Translations under genes and position numbers: made by a program | The notes under the pieces: model-generated | Told to the model about the DNA's origin: nothing | Database searches by the model: none | What the model saw: the letters and a program-made list of their open reading frames with translations, nothing else | Part shown: one piece after another, positions 33,275 through 41,989 of the stretch | How positions within the stretch are numbered: the first letter of the stretch is position 1 | Layout: each line of letters opens with the position of its first letter | Assembly (NCBI RefSeq): GCF_019049245.1 | Contig: NZ_JAGMUK010000004.1 | Coordinates: forward strand, 19,975-83,974 | Direction of reading: 5' to 3' | Source of the DNA: Streptomyces sp. AC555_RSS877 | GTDB taxonomy: Bacteria > Actinomycetota > Actinomycetes > Streptomycetales > Streptomycetaceae | DNA: 64,000 nt

Positions 33275-34858
33275 ATGGCGGACGCGCAGACGGTCGGGAC
33301 CGAACCCGAGAAGCAACCGCGGAGCGTGCGGGTCGTCCTGCTCGCGCTCATGATCACGATGATGCTCGCGATGCTCGACAACATGATCATCGGCACCGCG
33401 ATGCCGACGATCGTCGGCGAGCTCGGCGGACTCGAACACCTTTCCTGGGTCGTCACCGCCTACACGCTCGCGACCGCCGCCTCCACCCCGCTGTGGGGCA
33501 AGCTCGGCGACATGTACGGGCGCAAGGGCGTCTTCATGAGCTCGATCGTGCTCTTCCTCATCGGATCCGCGCTCAGCGGCATGGCCCAGGACATGGGACA
33601 GCTGATCGGCTTCCGTGCCGTGCAGGGTCTCGGCGCGGGCGGTCTGATGGTCGGCGTCATGGCGATCATCGGTGACCTGATTCCGCCGCGGGAGCGCGGC
33701 AAGTACCAGGGCATGATGGCCGGCGTCATGGCGCTCGCGATGATCGGCGGCCCGCTGGTCGGCGGCACCATCACGGACAACTGGGGCTGGCGCTGGTCCT
33801 TCTACATCAACCTGCCGCTCGGTGTGATCGCGCTCGCCGCGATCAGCGTCGTCCTGCAACTGCCGAAGAAGCGGTCGCAGGCACGGATCGACTACCTGGG
33901 CGCCGGGCTGCTGACCGTCGGCATCACCGCCATCGTGCTCGTCACCACCTGGGGCGGCTCGCAGTACGCCTGGACGTCCGCGCGGATCATGGAGCTCATC
34001 GGGATAGGCGTCGCCTCCCTCATCGGGTTCGTGTTCTGGCAGACCAAGGCCGCCGAGCCGGTCGTGCCGCTGCACATCTTCCGCAGCCTCAACTTCACCC
34101 TGATGTCGGTCATCGGCTTCATCACCGGCTTCGTGATGTTCGGCGCGACCCTCTTCCTGCCGCTGTACCAGCAGTCCGTTCAGGGTGCCTCCGCGACCAA
34201 CTCCGGGCTGCTGCTCCTGCCGATGCTCGGCGCGATGCTCGTCACCTCGATGGTCGCGGGACGGGTCACCACGAACACCGGCAGGTACAAGGTCTTTCCG
34301 ATCGTCGGCAGCGTCCTGATGGTCGTCGGGCTGTACCTGCTCTCCCTGATGGACACGGACACCTCGCGGATCACCTCCGGTGTGTACATGGCCGTCGTCG
34401 GTCTCGGTATGGGCTGCCTGATGCAGATCACCATGCTGGTCGCGCAGAACAGCGTGGAGATGAAGGACATGGGCGTCGCGTCCTCCTCCACGACCCTCTT
34501 CCGTACGCTCGGCTCCTCGTTCGGCGTCGCGATCATGGGCGCGCTGTTCAACAACCGCGTCCAGCACGTCATGTCCGAGCGGGCCGGTGCGCTGGGCTCC
34601 AAGGTGACCGAGCAGTCCGCGCAGTTGGACGCGGCGAGCCTGGCGAAGCTGCCGGAGGCGGCGCGCGAGGCGTACCAGCACGCGGTGTCGGCCGGCACGC
34701 ACTCGGCGTTCCTGCTGGGGGCCGCGGTGGCGTTGGTCGCGATGGTGGCGTCGTGGTTCGTGAAGGAGGTTCCGCTGAAGGGCGCGGGACCGCAGAAGGA
34801 GCAGAAGGGTTCGACCGAGGAGAACGCGGCGCAGCCGCCGGTGTCCGAGATCGTCTGA
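33275..34858 (+). CDS. MFS multidrug exporter, DHA2 (14-TM, EmrB/QacA) family
   Basis: A 527-residue transporter. The first helix has MITMMLAMLDNMIIGTAMPTIVGELG (motif D1 region), followed by LSWVVTAYTLATAASTPLWGKLGDMYGRKGVFM (motif A), FRAVQGLGAGGLMVGVMAIIGDLIPPRERGKYQG and a motif C region MALAMIGGPLVGGTITDNWGWRWSFYINLPLG. About 14 hydrophobic segments can be counted, with a long cytoplasmic tail ending in Glu/Lys-rich residues. DHA2 members export cationic and lipophilic drugs by proton antiport. The ATG at 33275 has GGGAG upstream. Regulation is by the divergent TetR. Confidence 0.95.
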   Translation: MADAQTVGTEPEKQPRSVRVVLLALMITMMLAMLDNMIIGTAMPTIVGELGGLEHLSWVVTAYTLATAASTPLWGKLGDMYGRKGVFMSSIVLFLIGSALSGMAQDMGQLIGFRAVQGLGAGGLMVGVMAIIGDLIPPRERGKYQGMMAGVMALAMIGGPLVGGTITDNWGWRWSFYINLPLGVIALAAISVVLQLPKKRSQARIDYLGAGLLTVGITAIVLVTTWGGSQYAWTSARIMELIGIGVASLIGFVFWQTKAAEPVVPLHIFRSLNFTLMSVIGFITGFVMFGATLFLPLYQQSVQGASATNSGLLLLPMLGAMLVTSMVAGRVTTNTGRYKVFPIVGSVLMVVGLYLLSLMDTDTSRITSGVYMAVVGLGMGCLMQITMLVAQNSVEMKDMGVASSSTTLFRTLGSSFGVAIMGALFNNRVQHVMSERAGALGSKVTEQSAQLDAASLAKLPEAAREAYQHAVSAGTHSAFLLGAAVALVAMVASWFVKEVPLKGAGPQKEQKGSTEENAAQPPVSEIV

Positions 34859-34884
34859 CCCGGGTCCGGACCCGGACCCGAAGC

Positions 34885-34922
34885 GAAGGCCTCCCGGCGG
34901 TGTCCGCCCGGGGGCCTTCTTC
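34885..34922. terminator. Hairpin between the exporter and cseC (bidirectional)
   Basis: GAAGGCCTCCCGG pairs with CCCGGGGGCCTTC around a short loop, with one bulge, ending in TTCTTCG on the plus strand. It separates two convergent genes (exporter stop 34858, cseC stop 34945) and probably ends both. Confidence 0.75.
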
Positions 34923-34944
34923 GTGCGCGCGTGCCCGGCTCAGC

Positions 34945-36441
34945 TCACTTCCCGGATGCCTTCCCCGATGCCTTGCCCGATGCCTTCCCCGATGCCTTCC
35001 CCGATGTCGGCATCATCGGATAGCTCCCGGTGGCCGTCGGCGCGTGCTCCGGGAGCCACAGCACCGCCACCGCCCCCTCCGCCGGTACCTCCTCCGGCGC
35101 GCCCGCCGGCCGTACGTTGCGGAAGGTCAGGCGGGCGCCGAGCACCCGCGCCTGCCCGGCCGCGATGGTCAGGCCCAGGCCGTGGCCGTGGCCGGACCGG
35201 TCGGTGCTGCCGGTGCGGAAGCGGCTCGGGCCGTCGGCGAGGAGGTCCTCGGGGAAACCGGGGCCGTGGTCTCGGACCCGGATGACCCGGCCCTCGACGG
35301 TGACCTGGATCGGCGGCCTGCCGTGCCGGGCGGCGTTGGCGAGCAGGTTGAACAGCACGCGCTCCAGGCGTCGCGGGTCGGTCGTGACCTCGGACTCGTG
35401 CACCACCCGGACCTCGACCGCGGGGTCCTTCGCCGCCACCCGCCGGCCGACGAACTCGCCCAGCATGATGTCCTGCAGCTCGGCCCGCTCAGAGGCCCCG
35501 TCGAGGCGAGCCACCTCCAGCACGTCCTCGACGAGCGTGCGCATGGCCTTGGCCCGGTCGAGGACCAGTTCCGTGGGGCGGCCCGGCGGCAGCAGTTCGG
35601 CGGCCGTCAGCAGCCCGGTCACCGGTGTGCGCAGCTCGTGCGCGATGTCCGCGGTGACCCGGCGCTCCGCCTCCAGCCGCTGCTGCAACGCGTCCGCCAT
35701 CGCGTCCACCGCGCTGGCCAGATCGTCGGTCTCGTCCCGTACGACCCCGCCGATGGCGTCCCGCACCCGCACGTTCGACTCGCCGCCCGCGACCTGGTTC
35801 GCCGCGGCGGCCGCCTTGCGCAGCCGGCGCGACAGCTGCCCGCCGATGAGCACGCCGAGCGCGCTGCCGCCGAGGACGACCGCGATGGAGCCGATCACCA
35901 GGGCCTGGTCGAGGTCGTTGAGGATGTCCGTGCTGCGGTCGGTGAACCCGGTGTGCAGCGACAGCACATGGCCGCCCTTGACCGGCACGGCAGCCCAGAT
36001 GTCCGGCACCCCGTCCGGCCGGTCGGAGACGTAGGTGGCCCGGCGTCCCTGCTCGACCTTCTCCCGCAGTGCCGTCGGCAGCTCCGGGTCGTCGATCTTG
36101 ATGTTGGGGAAGTTGGGCCGCTGGGCCACCTCGTAGTTGCGCTGTGCGATCTGGACGCGCTCGTCTGCGAGGTCACGCGCGTTGTCCAGCATCGAGACCC
36201 GGGCCGCGTTGTGCACGACGAGGCTGAGCGTGATCGCCACCAGCGCTCCGACCAGCGCGATGGCCGCGCTCAGCTTCCATCTGAGTCCCGTGCGCATGCC
36301 CGGAAGGGCGATGCGCGAGCCGGGGAGGCCGCTCCGGGCGCCTGGAGTGCCGATACGGGCGTCCGGGAACCCGGCACGCGTGCCGGCCGCCGTGCGTATG
36401 CCCGTGCGCTCCGGGACCGGGCGCCGAAGATTCCCCCGCAT
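34945..36441 (-). CDS. cseC: Cell-envelope stress sensor histidine kinase CseC
   Basis: A 498-residue kinase completing the sigE-cseA-cseB-cseC operon. Two membrane segments (about 57-76 and 179-201) bracket an extracytoplasmic sensor of about 100 residues; a HAMP linker follows, then VTADIAHELRTPVTG with His268, an N box RRLERVLFNLLANAARHG, and RDHGPGFPEDLL. The unusually long N-terminus (first 50 residues) carries repeated GxRxGLPG-like units, and the C-terminus ends in a repeated GKAS tail from a 12-bp DNA repeat. In S. coelicolor CseC senses cell-wall damage such as that from vancomycin and activates CseB. Confidence 0.96.
   Translation of the reverse strand: MRGNLRRPVPERTGIRTAAGTRAGFPDARIGTPGARSGLPGSRIALPGMRTGLRWKLSAAIALVGALVAITLSLVVHNAARVSMLDNARDLADERVQIAQRNYEVAQRPNFPNIKIDDPELPTALREKVEQGRRATYVSDRPDGVPDIWAAVPVKGGHVLSLHTGFTDRSTDILNDLDQALVIGSIAVVLGGSALGVLIGGQLSRRLRKAAAAANQVAGGESNVRVRDAIGGVVRDETDDLASAVDAMADALQQRLEAERRVTADIAHELRTPVTGLLTAAELLPPGRPTELVLDRAKAMRTLVEDVLEVARLDGASERAELQDIMLGEFVGRRVAAKDPAVEVRVVHESEVTTDPRRLERVLFNLLANAARHGRPPIQVTVEGRVIRVRDHGPGFPEDLLADGPSRFRTGSTDRSGHGHGLGLTIAAGQARVLGARLTFRNVRPAGAPEEVPAEGAVAVLWLPEHAPTATGSYPMMPTSGKASGKASGKASGKASGK
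34949..35008. repeat. Five tandem 12-bp units encoding the GKAS tail of CseC
   Basis: Units like TTCCCCGATGCC occur at 34949, 34961, 34973, 34985 and 34997, each 12 bases with at most one or two differences. On the minus strand they encode the repeated Gly-Lys-Ala-Ser end of CseC. Copy number can change without frameshift. Confidence 0.9.
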
Positions 36442-36461
36442 AACCCGATACCCCTACCTGC

Positions 36462-37169
36462 TCAGGCCTTCAACTTGTAGCCGAAGCCGCGGACCGTCTC
36501 GATCCGGTCCTGGCCGATCTTCGTGCGCAGTCGCTGCACATGGACGTCGACGACGCGGGTGTCACCGCCCCAGCCGTAGTCCCACACCCGCTCCAGCAGC
36601 TTGTCGCGCGAGAGCACCGTGCCCGGCGCGGAGGAGAACTCGAGGAGCAGCCGCATCTCGGTGGGGGTGAGCGCCACCGGCTCCCCGGCCCGGCGCACCT
36701 CCATGCCCTCGGTGTCGATCTCCAGTTCGCCGAAGGTCAGCAGGCCGCCGCCGGCCGCCGGGCCCGCGGAGTCGTCCGTACGGTCGCCGCCGCCGGCGTG
36801 CCCGAAGCGGCGCAGCACCGCGCGGATCCGGGCGACCAGGACCGCGCCGTCGAAGGGCTTGGTCACGTAGTCGTCGGCGCCCGCCTCCAGGCCCAGCACG
36901 ACGTCGATCGAGTCGGCGCGCGCGGACAGCATGATCACCGGGACGGTCGACTCGTCACGGATCCGCCGGCACAGGCTGACCCCGTCGAGCCCGGGGACCA
37001 TCACGTCCAGCAGGGCGATGTCGGGGCGGTCCGCACGGAACGCCTCCAGGCCCGACAGCCCGTCGGGCATGGCCGTGACCGCGAAGCCGTCCCGCTCCAG
37101 GGCGAGCTGGGTGGCCTCGCGGATGACGTCGTCGTCCTCGACGAACAGAACGTGGGTCTGGTCTGCCAT
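36462..37169 (-). CDS. cseB: Response regulator CseB (OmpR/PhoB family)
   Basis: A 235-residue regulator. The receiver starts THVLFVEDDDVIREATQLALERDGF; the phospho-acceptor Asp is in IALLDVMVPGLDG, Thr/Ser in VIMLSARADS and the Lys in VTKPFDGA. The winged helix is LTFGELEIDTEGMEVRRAGEPVALTPTEMRLLLEF to VVDVHVQRLRTKIGQDRIETVRGFGYKLKA. The ATG at 37169 matches the family N-terminus. In S. coelicolor CseB activates the sigE promoter. It lies between cseA and cseC with small gaps, all on the same strand. Confidence 0.97.
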   Translation of the reverse strand: MADQTHVLFVEDDDVIREATQLALERDGFAVTAMPDGLSGLEAFRADRPDIALLDVMVPGLDGVSLCRRIRDESTVPVIMLSARADSIDVVLGLEAGADDYVTKPFDGAVLVARIRAVLRRFGHAGGGDRTDDSAGPAAGGGLLTFGELEIDTEGMEVRRAGEPVALTPTEMRLLLEFSSAPGTVLSRDKLLERVWDYGWGGDTRVVDVHVQRLRTKIGQDRIETVRGFGYKLKA

Positions 37170-37252
37170 CCCGTTGCTCTCTGCTCTCAGTCCTTGTGCC
37201 GTGCCGTCACCAGGTGATCGGTTCAGGGGCCCCGATCGGTTCACGGCGCGGG

Positions 37253-37960
37253 TCAGTTCCCCGGAACCGGGGTGGGCTCGCCGCCCACGGCCTTGCTGTA
37301 GTCCGTACGCGTGCTGAACTTCCGCACGAAGCGGTCAGTGGTCCAGAGGTAGGTGGTGACCTCCTCGCCGGACGGACTCGCCAGCCGGTCGCCCTTCTCG
37401 TACACCTGCCTGGTCACCACCAGGGCGCCGCGGTCGATCTCCGCGTAGAGCGGGGGCTGCTCGGCCTTGAAGACATTCCGGTACGAACCGCCTTCCTCGC
37501 GATACACGTACGAGCCGATGCCGACAGCGTCACCGCAGGTCAGCACGTTGACGACGACGTCGTCGGACGAGGCGCCGGTCAGGTCGCCGTACGACACGTC
37601 GACGGGGTACTCGTCGCCCACGCAGGGCTTCAGCTCGCGCTTGACGTCCGCGGAGACCGCCGGATCGTCCTTGACGAGCCGCACCGCGTCCACGCGTGCG
37701 CCCGTCGTGGAGACGGCGGGCGAGGCCGCGCCCGCCACCGAGTCGCTGCGGGCCGGCCCCTCGTCACGGGCGCCGGTGCCGCCGGTGCCGCAGGCGGCCA
37801 CGAAAAGGGTGAGGGCGGCGAGCACGGCCACAGCCGTGATCACCGCCTGAAGGGTCCCCCGGCCGGGCGGCACGAACGCGGGCCGGGGGGTTCCACTGCC
37901 GTCGGAACCCTCATCCGCCTCCCGCCCGATGCCACCGGCCCTCGTGCCTAGGCCGCGCAA
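37253..37960 (-). CDS. cseA: Lipoprotein CseA, negative modulator of sigE
   Basis: A 235-residue protein with a hydrophobic segment ending in a lipobox, LFVAAC at residues 52-57 (Cys57), after an unusually long cytoplasmic N-terminus of about 38 residues. The exported part has two Cys (in KPCVGDEY and LTCGDAVG) that could form a disulfide, and a conserved YLWTTDRFVRKFSTRTDYSKAVGGEPTPVPGN end. In S. coelicolor CseA is an extracytoplasmic lipoprotein whose loss raises sigE expression. Its start overlaps the end of sigE by 13 bases. Confidence 0.93.
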   Translation of the reverse strand: MRGLGTRAGGIGREADEGSDGSGTPRPAFVPPGRGTLQAVITAVAVLAALTLFVAACGTGGTGARDEGPARSDSVAGAASPAVSTTGARVDAVRLVKDDPAVSADVKRELKPCVGDEYPVDVSYGDLTGASSDDVVVNVLTCGDAVGIGSYVYREEGGSYRNVFKAEQPPLYAEIDRGALVVTRQVYEKGDRLASPSGEEVTTYLWTTDRFVRKFSTRTDYSKAVGGEPTPVPGN

Positions 37961-38487
37961 CGCTCCCGCTCCTCACGCTCCAGCGCGCGTGCGTCCAGAT
38001 CGCGGCTCTCCAGCTCCTCGCGAAGCCGGGCGAGCGCCCGGTGCAGCGTGCTCTTGACCGTTCCGGCCGACATGCCGAGGGCGGCGGCCGTCTCCTCCGT
38101 GGACATCTGCTCCCAGTGTCGCAGCACCACGACGCTGCGCTGCTTCGGGGCGAGTACCTTCATGACGTCCATCAGCAGCGCCCGGTCCGCGTGCTGTTCG
38201 GTGGCGTCGTCGACCGAGGCGTCCGGAAGCTGCTCGGTCGGCACCTCCTCCAGTTTGCGGGCCCGCCACCACTCGGTACGCGTGTTGATCATGACGCGGC
38301 GCAGGTAGGCGTCGGCGAGCCGCTTGTCCGCTATGCCGTCCCAGCGGCCGTACGTCCGCACGAGCGCCGTCTGGAGCAGGTCCTGCGCGTCGACCGGGTC
38401 CGGGACCAGCCGGCGGGCACTGCGCAGCAGCGCCTCCTGCCGGGTGCGTACGTACTCCTCGAACTCGAGCACCTCGCCCTGCGCCAT
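37948..38487 (-). CDS. sigE: ECF RNA polymerase sigma factor SigE
   Basis: A 179-residue ECF sigma factor. Region 2 runs from EVLEFEEYVRTRQEALLRSARRLVPDPVDAQDLLQTALVRTYGRWDGI to RRVMINTRTEWWRARK, and region 4 from LAPKQRSVVVLRHWEQMSTEETAAALGMSAGTVKSTLHRALARLREEL. The sequence is almost that of S. coelicolor SigE as I recall it. No anti-sigma gene is adjacent; control is by CseB/CseC acting on its promoter. The ATG at 38487 has GGAGG 8 bases upstream. An ECF-like AAC...CGTTT arrangement lies at 38569-38588, with a shorter spacing than usual. Confidence 0.97.
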   Translation of the reverse strand: MAQGEVLEFEEYVRTRQEALLRSARRLVPDPVDAQDLLQTALVRTYGRWDGIADKRLADAYLRRVMINTRTEWWRARKLEEVPTEQLPDASVDDATEQHADRALLMDVMKVLAPKQRSVVVLRHWEQMSTEETAAALGMSAGTVKSTLHRALARLREELESRDLDARALEREERERCAA

Positions 38488-38713
38488 GGTGACCGCCTCC
38501 CGCTTCCCCGTTCCCGGCCGGCCTGGTCGCCGTCGGATTCCTTGCCTGTCGTGCCTGTCGGGCACGGAAACGAAGTTACGGAGGGGTTGTCACGGGGCTG
38601 TCCGAAGCAGCCTTCGGCCAGCGCTCGGCTGTCCGTCGGTTGTGTAACAGCAGTGAGGCCAGGGCCGGTTGTTGTACGGAAAAGGGATGGTGTGAGGTGA
38701 TTTGCACTTGCCG

Positions 38714-39643
38714 TCAGGTCAACGGCAGCCGATACAAACCACCCGGCAGTGGCTCCACCAATCCGTCCGCGACCAGACCGTCCAGCGCCCGGGCGCGCTG
38801 CACCGGCTCGTGCCACACCCGGTCCAGGGCCGCCTGCGGGACGGGAGCGGGCGCCTCCCGCAGGACGGCCAGCAGCTTGCCGCGGACCTGACGGTCGGTA
38901 CCGGCGTACGTCTGTCCGCGGCGCGGCGGACCGTCGTGCTCGGGCTTGCCCGCGAGCCGCCAGGCGCACTGCGCGGCGATCGGGCAGCGGTGGCAGTTCT
39001 CGTTGCGGGCCGTGCACACCAGCGCGCCGAGCTCCATGGACGCGGCGGCCCAGCGGGCGGCGATCCCCTCGTCCGCGGGCAACAGCGCGCGGGCCAGCTT
39101 GCGTTCGGCGGCGGTGGTGGCGTTCGGCGGGTACTGCACACCGGTGACGGCCCGCGCGAAGACCCGGCGGACGTTGGTGTCCAGCACGGCGTGCCGCTGC
39201 CCGTACGCGAACGACGCCACGGCCGCGGCCGTGTACTCCCCGATACCCGGCAGCGCGAGCAGCTGCGCGTGGTCCGTCGGTACGTCACCGCCGTGCCGTT
39301 CCGTTATGGCGACCGCCGCTCCGTGCAGGCGCAGGGCGCGACGCGGATAGCCGAGCCGGCCCCAGGCGCGCACGGCCTCGCCGGGGGCCTCCGCGGCCAG
39401 GTCGGCGGGGCGCGGCCAGCGGGCCAGCCACTGCTCGTAGACGGGAAGGACGCGGTTCACCGGCGTCTGCTGCAACATGAACTCACTGACCATCACCCCC
39501 CACGAACCGGCCTCGGGCCGCCGCCAGGGCAGGTCGCGGGCGTGCTCGTCGAACCAGTCGATGACGGGGGCGTGGAACGGCTCGCCGGGGGCGTCACCGA
39601 CAGGGCTGTTCATGGGGTGCGGGGACTTCGTGGGCACAGTCAT
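38714..39643 (-). CDS. mutY: MutY-type A/G-specific adenine glycosylase
   Basis: A 309-residue HhH-GPD base-excision enzyme that removes adenine mispaired with 8-oxoguanine or guanine. DLPWRRPEAGSWGVMVSEFMLQQTPV is the MutY N-terminal motif, LLALPGIGEYTAAAVASFAYGQRHAVLDTNVRRVFARA contains the helix-hairpin-helix and the catalytic Asp (VLDTNV), and ALVCTARNENCHRCPIAAQC is the four-Cys [4Fe-4S] loop. Compared with full-length MutY the C-terminal 8-oxoG-recognition (Nudix-like) domain is short or absent. A second ATG 30 bases in could be the start. Confidence 0.93.
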   Translation of the reverse strand: MTVPTKSPHPMNSPVGDAPGEPFHAPVIDWFDEHARDLPWRRPEAGSWGVMVSEFMLQQTPVNRVLPVYEQWLARWPRPADLAAEAPGEAVRAWGRLGYPRRALRLHGAAVAITERHGGDVPTDHAQLLALPGIGEYTAAAVASFAYGQRHAVLDTNVRRVFARAVTGVQYPPNATTAAERKLARALLPADEGIAARWAAASMELGALVCTARNENCHRCPIAAQCAWRLAGKPEHDGPPRRGQTYAGTDRQVRGKLLAVLREAPAPVPQAALDRVWHEPVQRARALDGLVADGLVEPLPGGLYRLPLT

Positions 39644-39761
39644 GGCCTACCGATCCTGCCATGCGGGGACGGTCCCCCGGGCGTACCGCCACCCCTGGGA
39701 GCGACAGGACCTGACGATCGACAGCAGCGCGGCCCCGACGGCCGCTTGTAGCGTCGGGCGG

Positions 39762-41330
39762 ATGGAACGTCCTCACCTCTGGAGGGCCTGCCTCCTGTGG
39801 GCCGCCCTCGCGCTGCCCGCGCTCACCGCGGACCCCCTGGGGCTGAACGAGCCGCGCGCCTTCTGGCCGCAGCTCGCCGGTCTGGGCGTGCTCGCGGCGG
39901 CGGTCGCGTCGGCCCGACGACAGCCCGGCGTGGCCTTCGGCTTGACGGCCGTACTGAGCCTGTTCGCCGCCCCCGCCCTGTTCACCGTCTCCTACGGCCC
40001 CGCCCTGGGCGTTCTCGCCCTGCTGCTCGGCCTGCGGTCGCCCCGGGTGCTCCCGGCGGCCGCGCTCTTCGCCGCCGTCGGCGGCGCCGGCACCGCGAAG
40101 GTCGCACTCGTCGGCGTCGACCCGGCGGCGCAGTGGGTGGTCCTGACGGGCACACTGCTGTTCGGCTGCGTCTTCCCATGGCTCGGCGGACGCTACTGGC
40201 GGCAGAGCCGCGAACTGGCCCGGGCCGGCTGGACACGCGCCGCCCGCCTGGAGGACGAGCAGCGCGGTGCCGAGGAGCGGGCGCGGCTGCGCGAACGGGC
40301 CCGGATCGCCCAGGACATGCACGACTCGCTCGGCCACGAGCTGAGCCTGATCGCCCTGCGCGCGGGGGCCCTCCAGGTCGCCCCCGACCTGCCCGAGGGG
40401 CACCGGGCCGCCGCGGCCGACCTGCGCGCGGCCGCCGCCGACGCCACGGACCGGCTGCACCGGATCATCGGCGTCCTGCGCGAGGACGACGAGCCGGTGC
40501 CGCTGTCCCCGCCCGGCGAGAGCGTCGAGCAACTCGTCGCCCGCGCGGCCGAGTCGGGCCTGCCGGTGTGCTGGCAGCCGGCCGGGTCCGGTACGGCCGG
40601 ACAGCCGGGTTCGGTCGCCGAACGCATCCTGCACCGGGTGGTGCGCGAGGCGCTGACCAACGCGGCCCGGCACGCGCCGGGCGCACCGGTGACCGTCGCG
40701 GCGGCGGGGGAGGCGGGCGGCACGACCGTCACGATCACCAACGGGCGGGCCACGCGGCCCGGTTCCCCGTCCATCGGCGGATCCGGCCTGCTCGGCCTGC
40801 GTGCGGCGGTCACCGCGTCCGGGGGTGACTTCGAGGCGGGCCCGCACGGCGACGGCTTCCGGGTCCGGGCGTACGTCCCCGAACAGCCGACGCCCGGGGC
40901 GGCGCGTACCGCCGCGCCCTCGGCCCCCTTCACCCGCGCCCGCCGCCGCGTCGCCGTCGCCATCGGTGCCGCCGCCTGTGCGGGCGTCGCGCTCGTCGGC
41001 GGGGCCTTCGCCTGGTACGCGTACACGGAGTCGCACTCGGTCCTGCAGCCCGCCGCGTACGCGAGGCTCGCGCTGGGAGCCTCGGTCGCCGAGATCGCGC
41101 CGGCGCTGCCGGACCGCACCGCCCGCGACGCCCCCGTCGAACGCGCCCCCGCGCCCCCGAAGCACGCCGACTGCCGCTACTACCGCGCGAGCGGCGAACT
41201 CCTTGTCTCCGTCGACCACTTCCGGCTGTGCTTCGACGACGAAGGGCGCCTGGTCGCCAAGGACGTGGTTCCCCGGGCAGGTCTGCAAGCCGACACACCT
41301 GCCGACACACATGAGGAGTTCGTACGGTGA
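39762..41330 (+). CDS. Sensor histidine kinase with an extra C-terminal membrane segment and ectodomain
   Basis: A 522-residue kinase of the NarL-partner class. N-terminal hydrophobic segments cover residues 7-140; the phosphoacceptor motif ARIAQDMHDSLGHELSLIALRAGALQ has His187; the ATPase has REALTNAARHAPG and GGSGLLGLRAAVTASGG near 339-355. Unlike relatives, the protein does not end there: residues 396-420 (RVAVAIGAAACAGVALVGGAFAWYAY) form another membrane segment. About 100 residues follow, with Cys471 and Cys490, which would lie outside the cell; LALGASVAEIAPALP is loosely like the SmpA/BamE fold. Its stop overlaps the regulator's GTG start. Confidence 0.9.
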   Translation: MERPHLWRACLLWAALALPALTADPLGLNEPRAFWPQLAGLGVLAAAVASARRQPGVAFGLTAVLSLFAAPALFTVSYGPALGVLALLLGLRSPRVLPAAALFAAVGGAGTAKVALVGVDPAAQWVVLTGTLLFGCVFPWLGGRYWRQSRELARAGWTRAARLEDEQRGAEERARLRERARIAQDMHDSLGHELSLIALRAGALQVAPDLPEGHRAAAADLRAAAADATDRLHRIIGVLREDDEPVPLSPPGESVEQLVARAAESGLPVCWQPAGSGTAGQPGSVAERILHRVVREALTNAARHAPGAPVTVAAAGEAGGTTVTITNGRATRPGSPSIGGSGLLGLRAAVTASGGDFEAGPHGDGFRVRAYVPEQPTPGAARTAAPSAPFTRARRRVAVAIGAAACAGVALVGGAFAWYAYTESHSVLQPAAYARLALGASVAEIAPALPDRTARDAPVERAPAPPKHADCRYYRASGELLVSVDHFRLCFDDEGRLVAKDVVPRAGLQADTPADTHEEFVR

Positions 41331-41986
41331 TCCGGATCCTGCTGGCCGACGACGAGGCGATGGTCCGCGCGGGCGTGAAGGCGATCCTGGGGAGCGGCGG
41401 CGGGACCGAGGTCGTCGCCGAGGCGGGCGACGGGCGCGAGGCGGTCGAACTGGCCCGCGCGCACCGACCGGATGTGGCCCTGCTCGACATCCGCATGCCC
41501 CGCCTGGACGGACTCGCCGCGGCGGAGGAGATCCTGCGGACCGTCCCCGGCACCGCCGTCGCCATGCTCACCACCTTCTCCGAACAGGCCTACGTCGCCC
41601 GCGCACTCGGCGGCGGCGCCACCGGCTTCCTGCTCAAGTCCGGGGATCCCTACGAACTGATCGCGGGCGTACGGGCGGTGGCGGCCGGGGGCGCGTTCCT
41701 GTCGCCGAAGGTCGCCCGGTACGTCATCGACGGCCTCGGGGGCGGCGGTGGCCGCCTGGGACGCGAGGCCGCCGCACGCGCGCGCGTGCAGGAGCTCAGC
41801 CCACGCGAGCGCGAGGTCCTCGGCCTCGTCGGCGTGGGCCTGTCCAACCCGGAGATCGCCGCCCGGCTGCACCTCGTCGAGGGCACGGTGAAGGCGTACG
41901 TGAGCTCGGTCCTCGACCGGCTCGGGGTGCGCAACCGGGTGCAGGCGGCGATCGTCGCGTACGAGGCGGGGCTGGTGGCGTCGTGA
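41327..41986 (+). CDS. NarL/FixJ-family response regulator
   Basis: A 219-residue regulator. IRILLADDEAMVRAGVKAIL opens the receiver domain, the phospho-acceptor Asp is in DVALLDIRMPRLDG near residue 52, and the Lys is in TGFLLKSGDPYE near 104. The LuxR-type HTH is LSPREREVLGLVGVGLSNPEIAARLHLVEGTVKAYVSSVLDRLGVRNRVQ. The GTG start overlaps the kinase stop (GTGA), so the two are translationally coupled. It ends 3 bases from the convergent PAP2 gene. Confidence 0.95.
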   Translation: MIRILLADDEAMVRAGVKAILGSGGGTEVVAEAGDGREAVELARAHRPDVALLDIRMPRLDGLAAAEEILRTVPGTAVAMLTTFSEQAYVARALGGGATGFLLKSGDPYELIAGVRAVAAGGAFLSPKVARYVIDGLGGGGGRLGREAAARARVQELSPREREVLGLVGVGLSNPEIAARLHLVEGTVKAYVSSVLDRLGVRNRVQAAIVAYEAGLVAS

Positions 41987-41989
41987 GGA

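Noticed and set aside
33140..34702. Upstream extension of the TetR gene frame to 34702, antisense to the exporter
   Set aside because: The extra 521 codons are His/Asp/Arg-rich and lie opposite the exporter; the TetR fold starts at 33139 with a good ribosome site.
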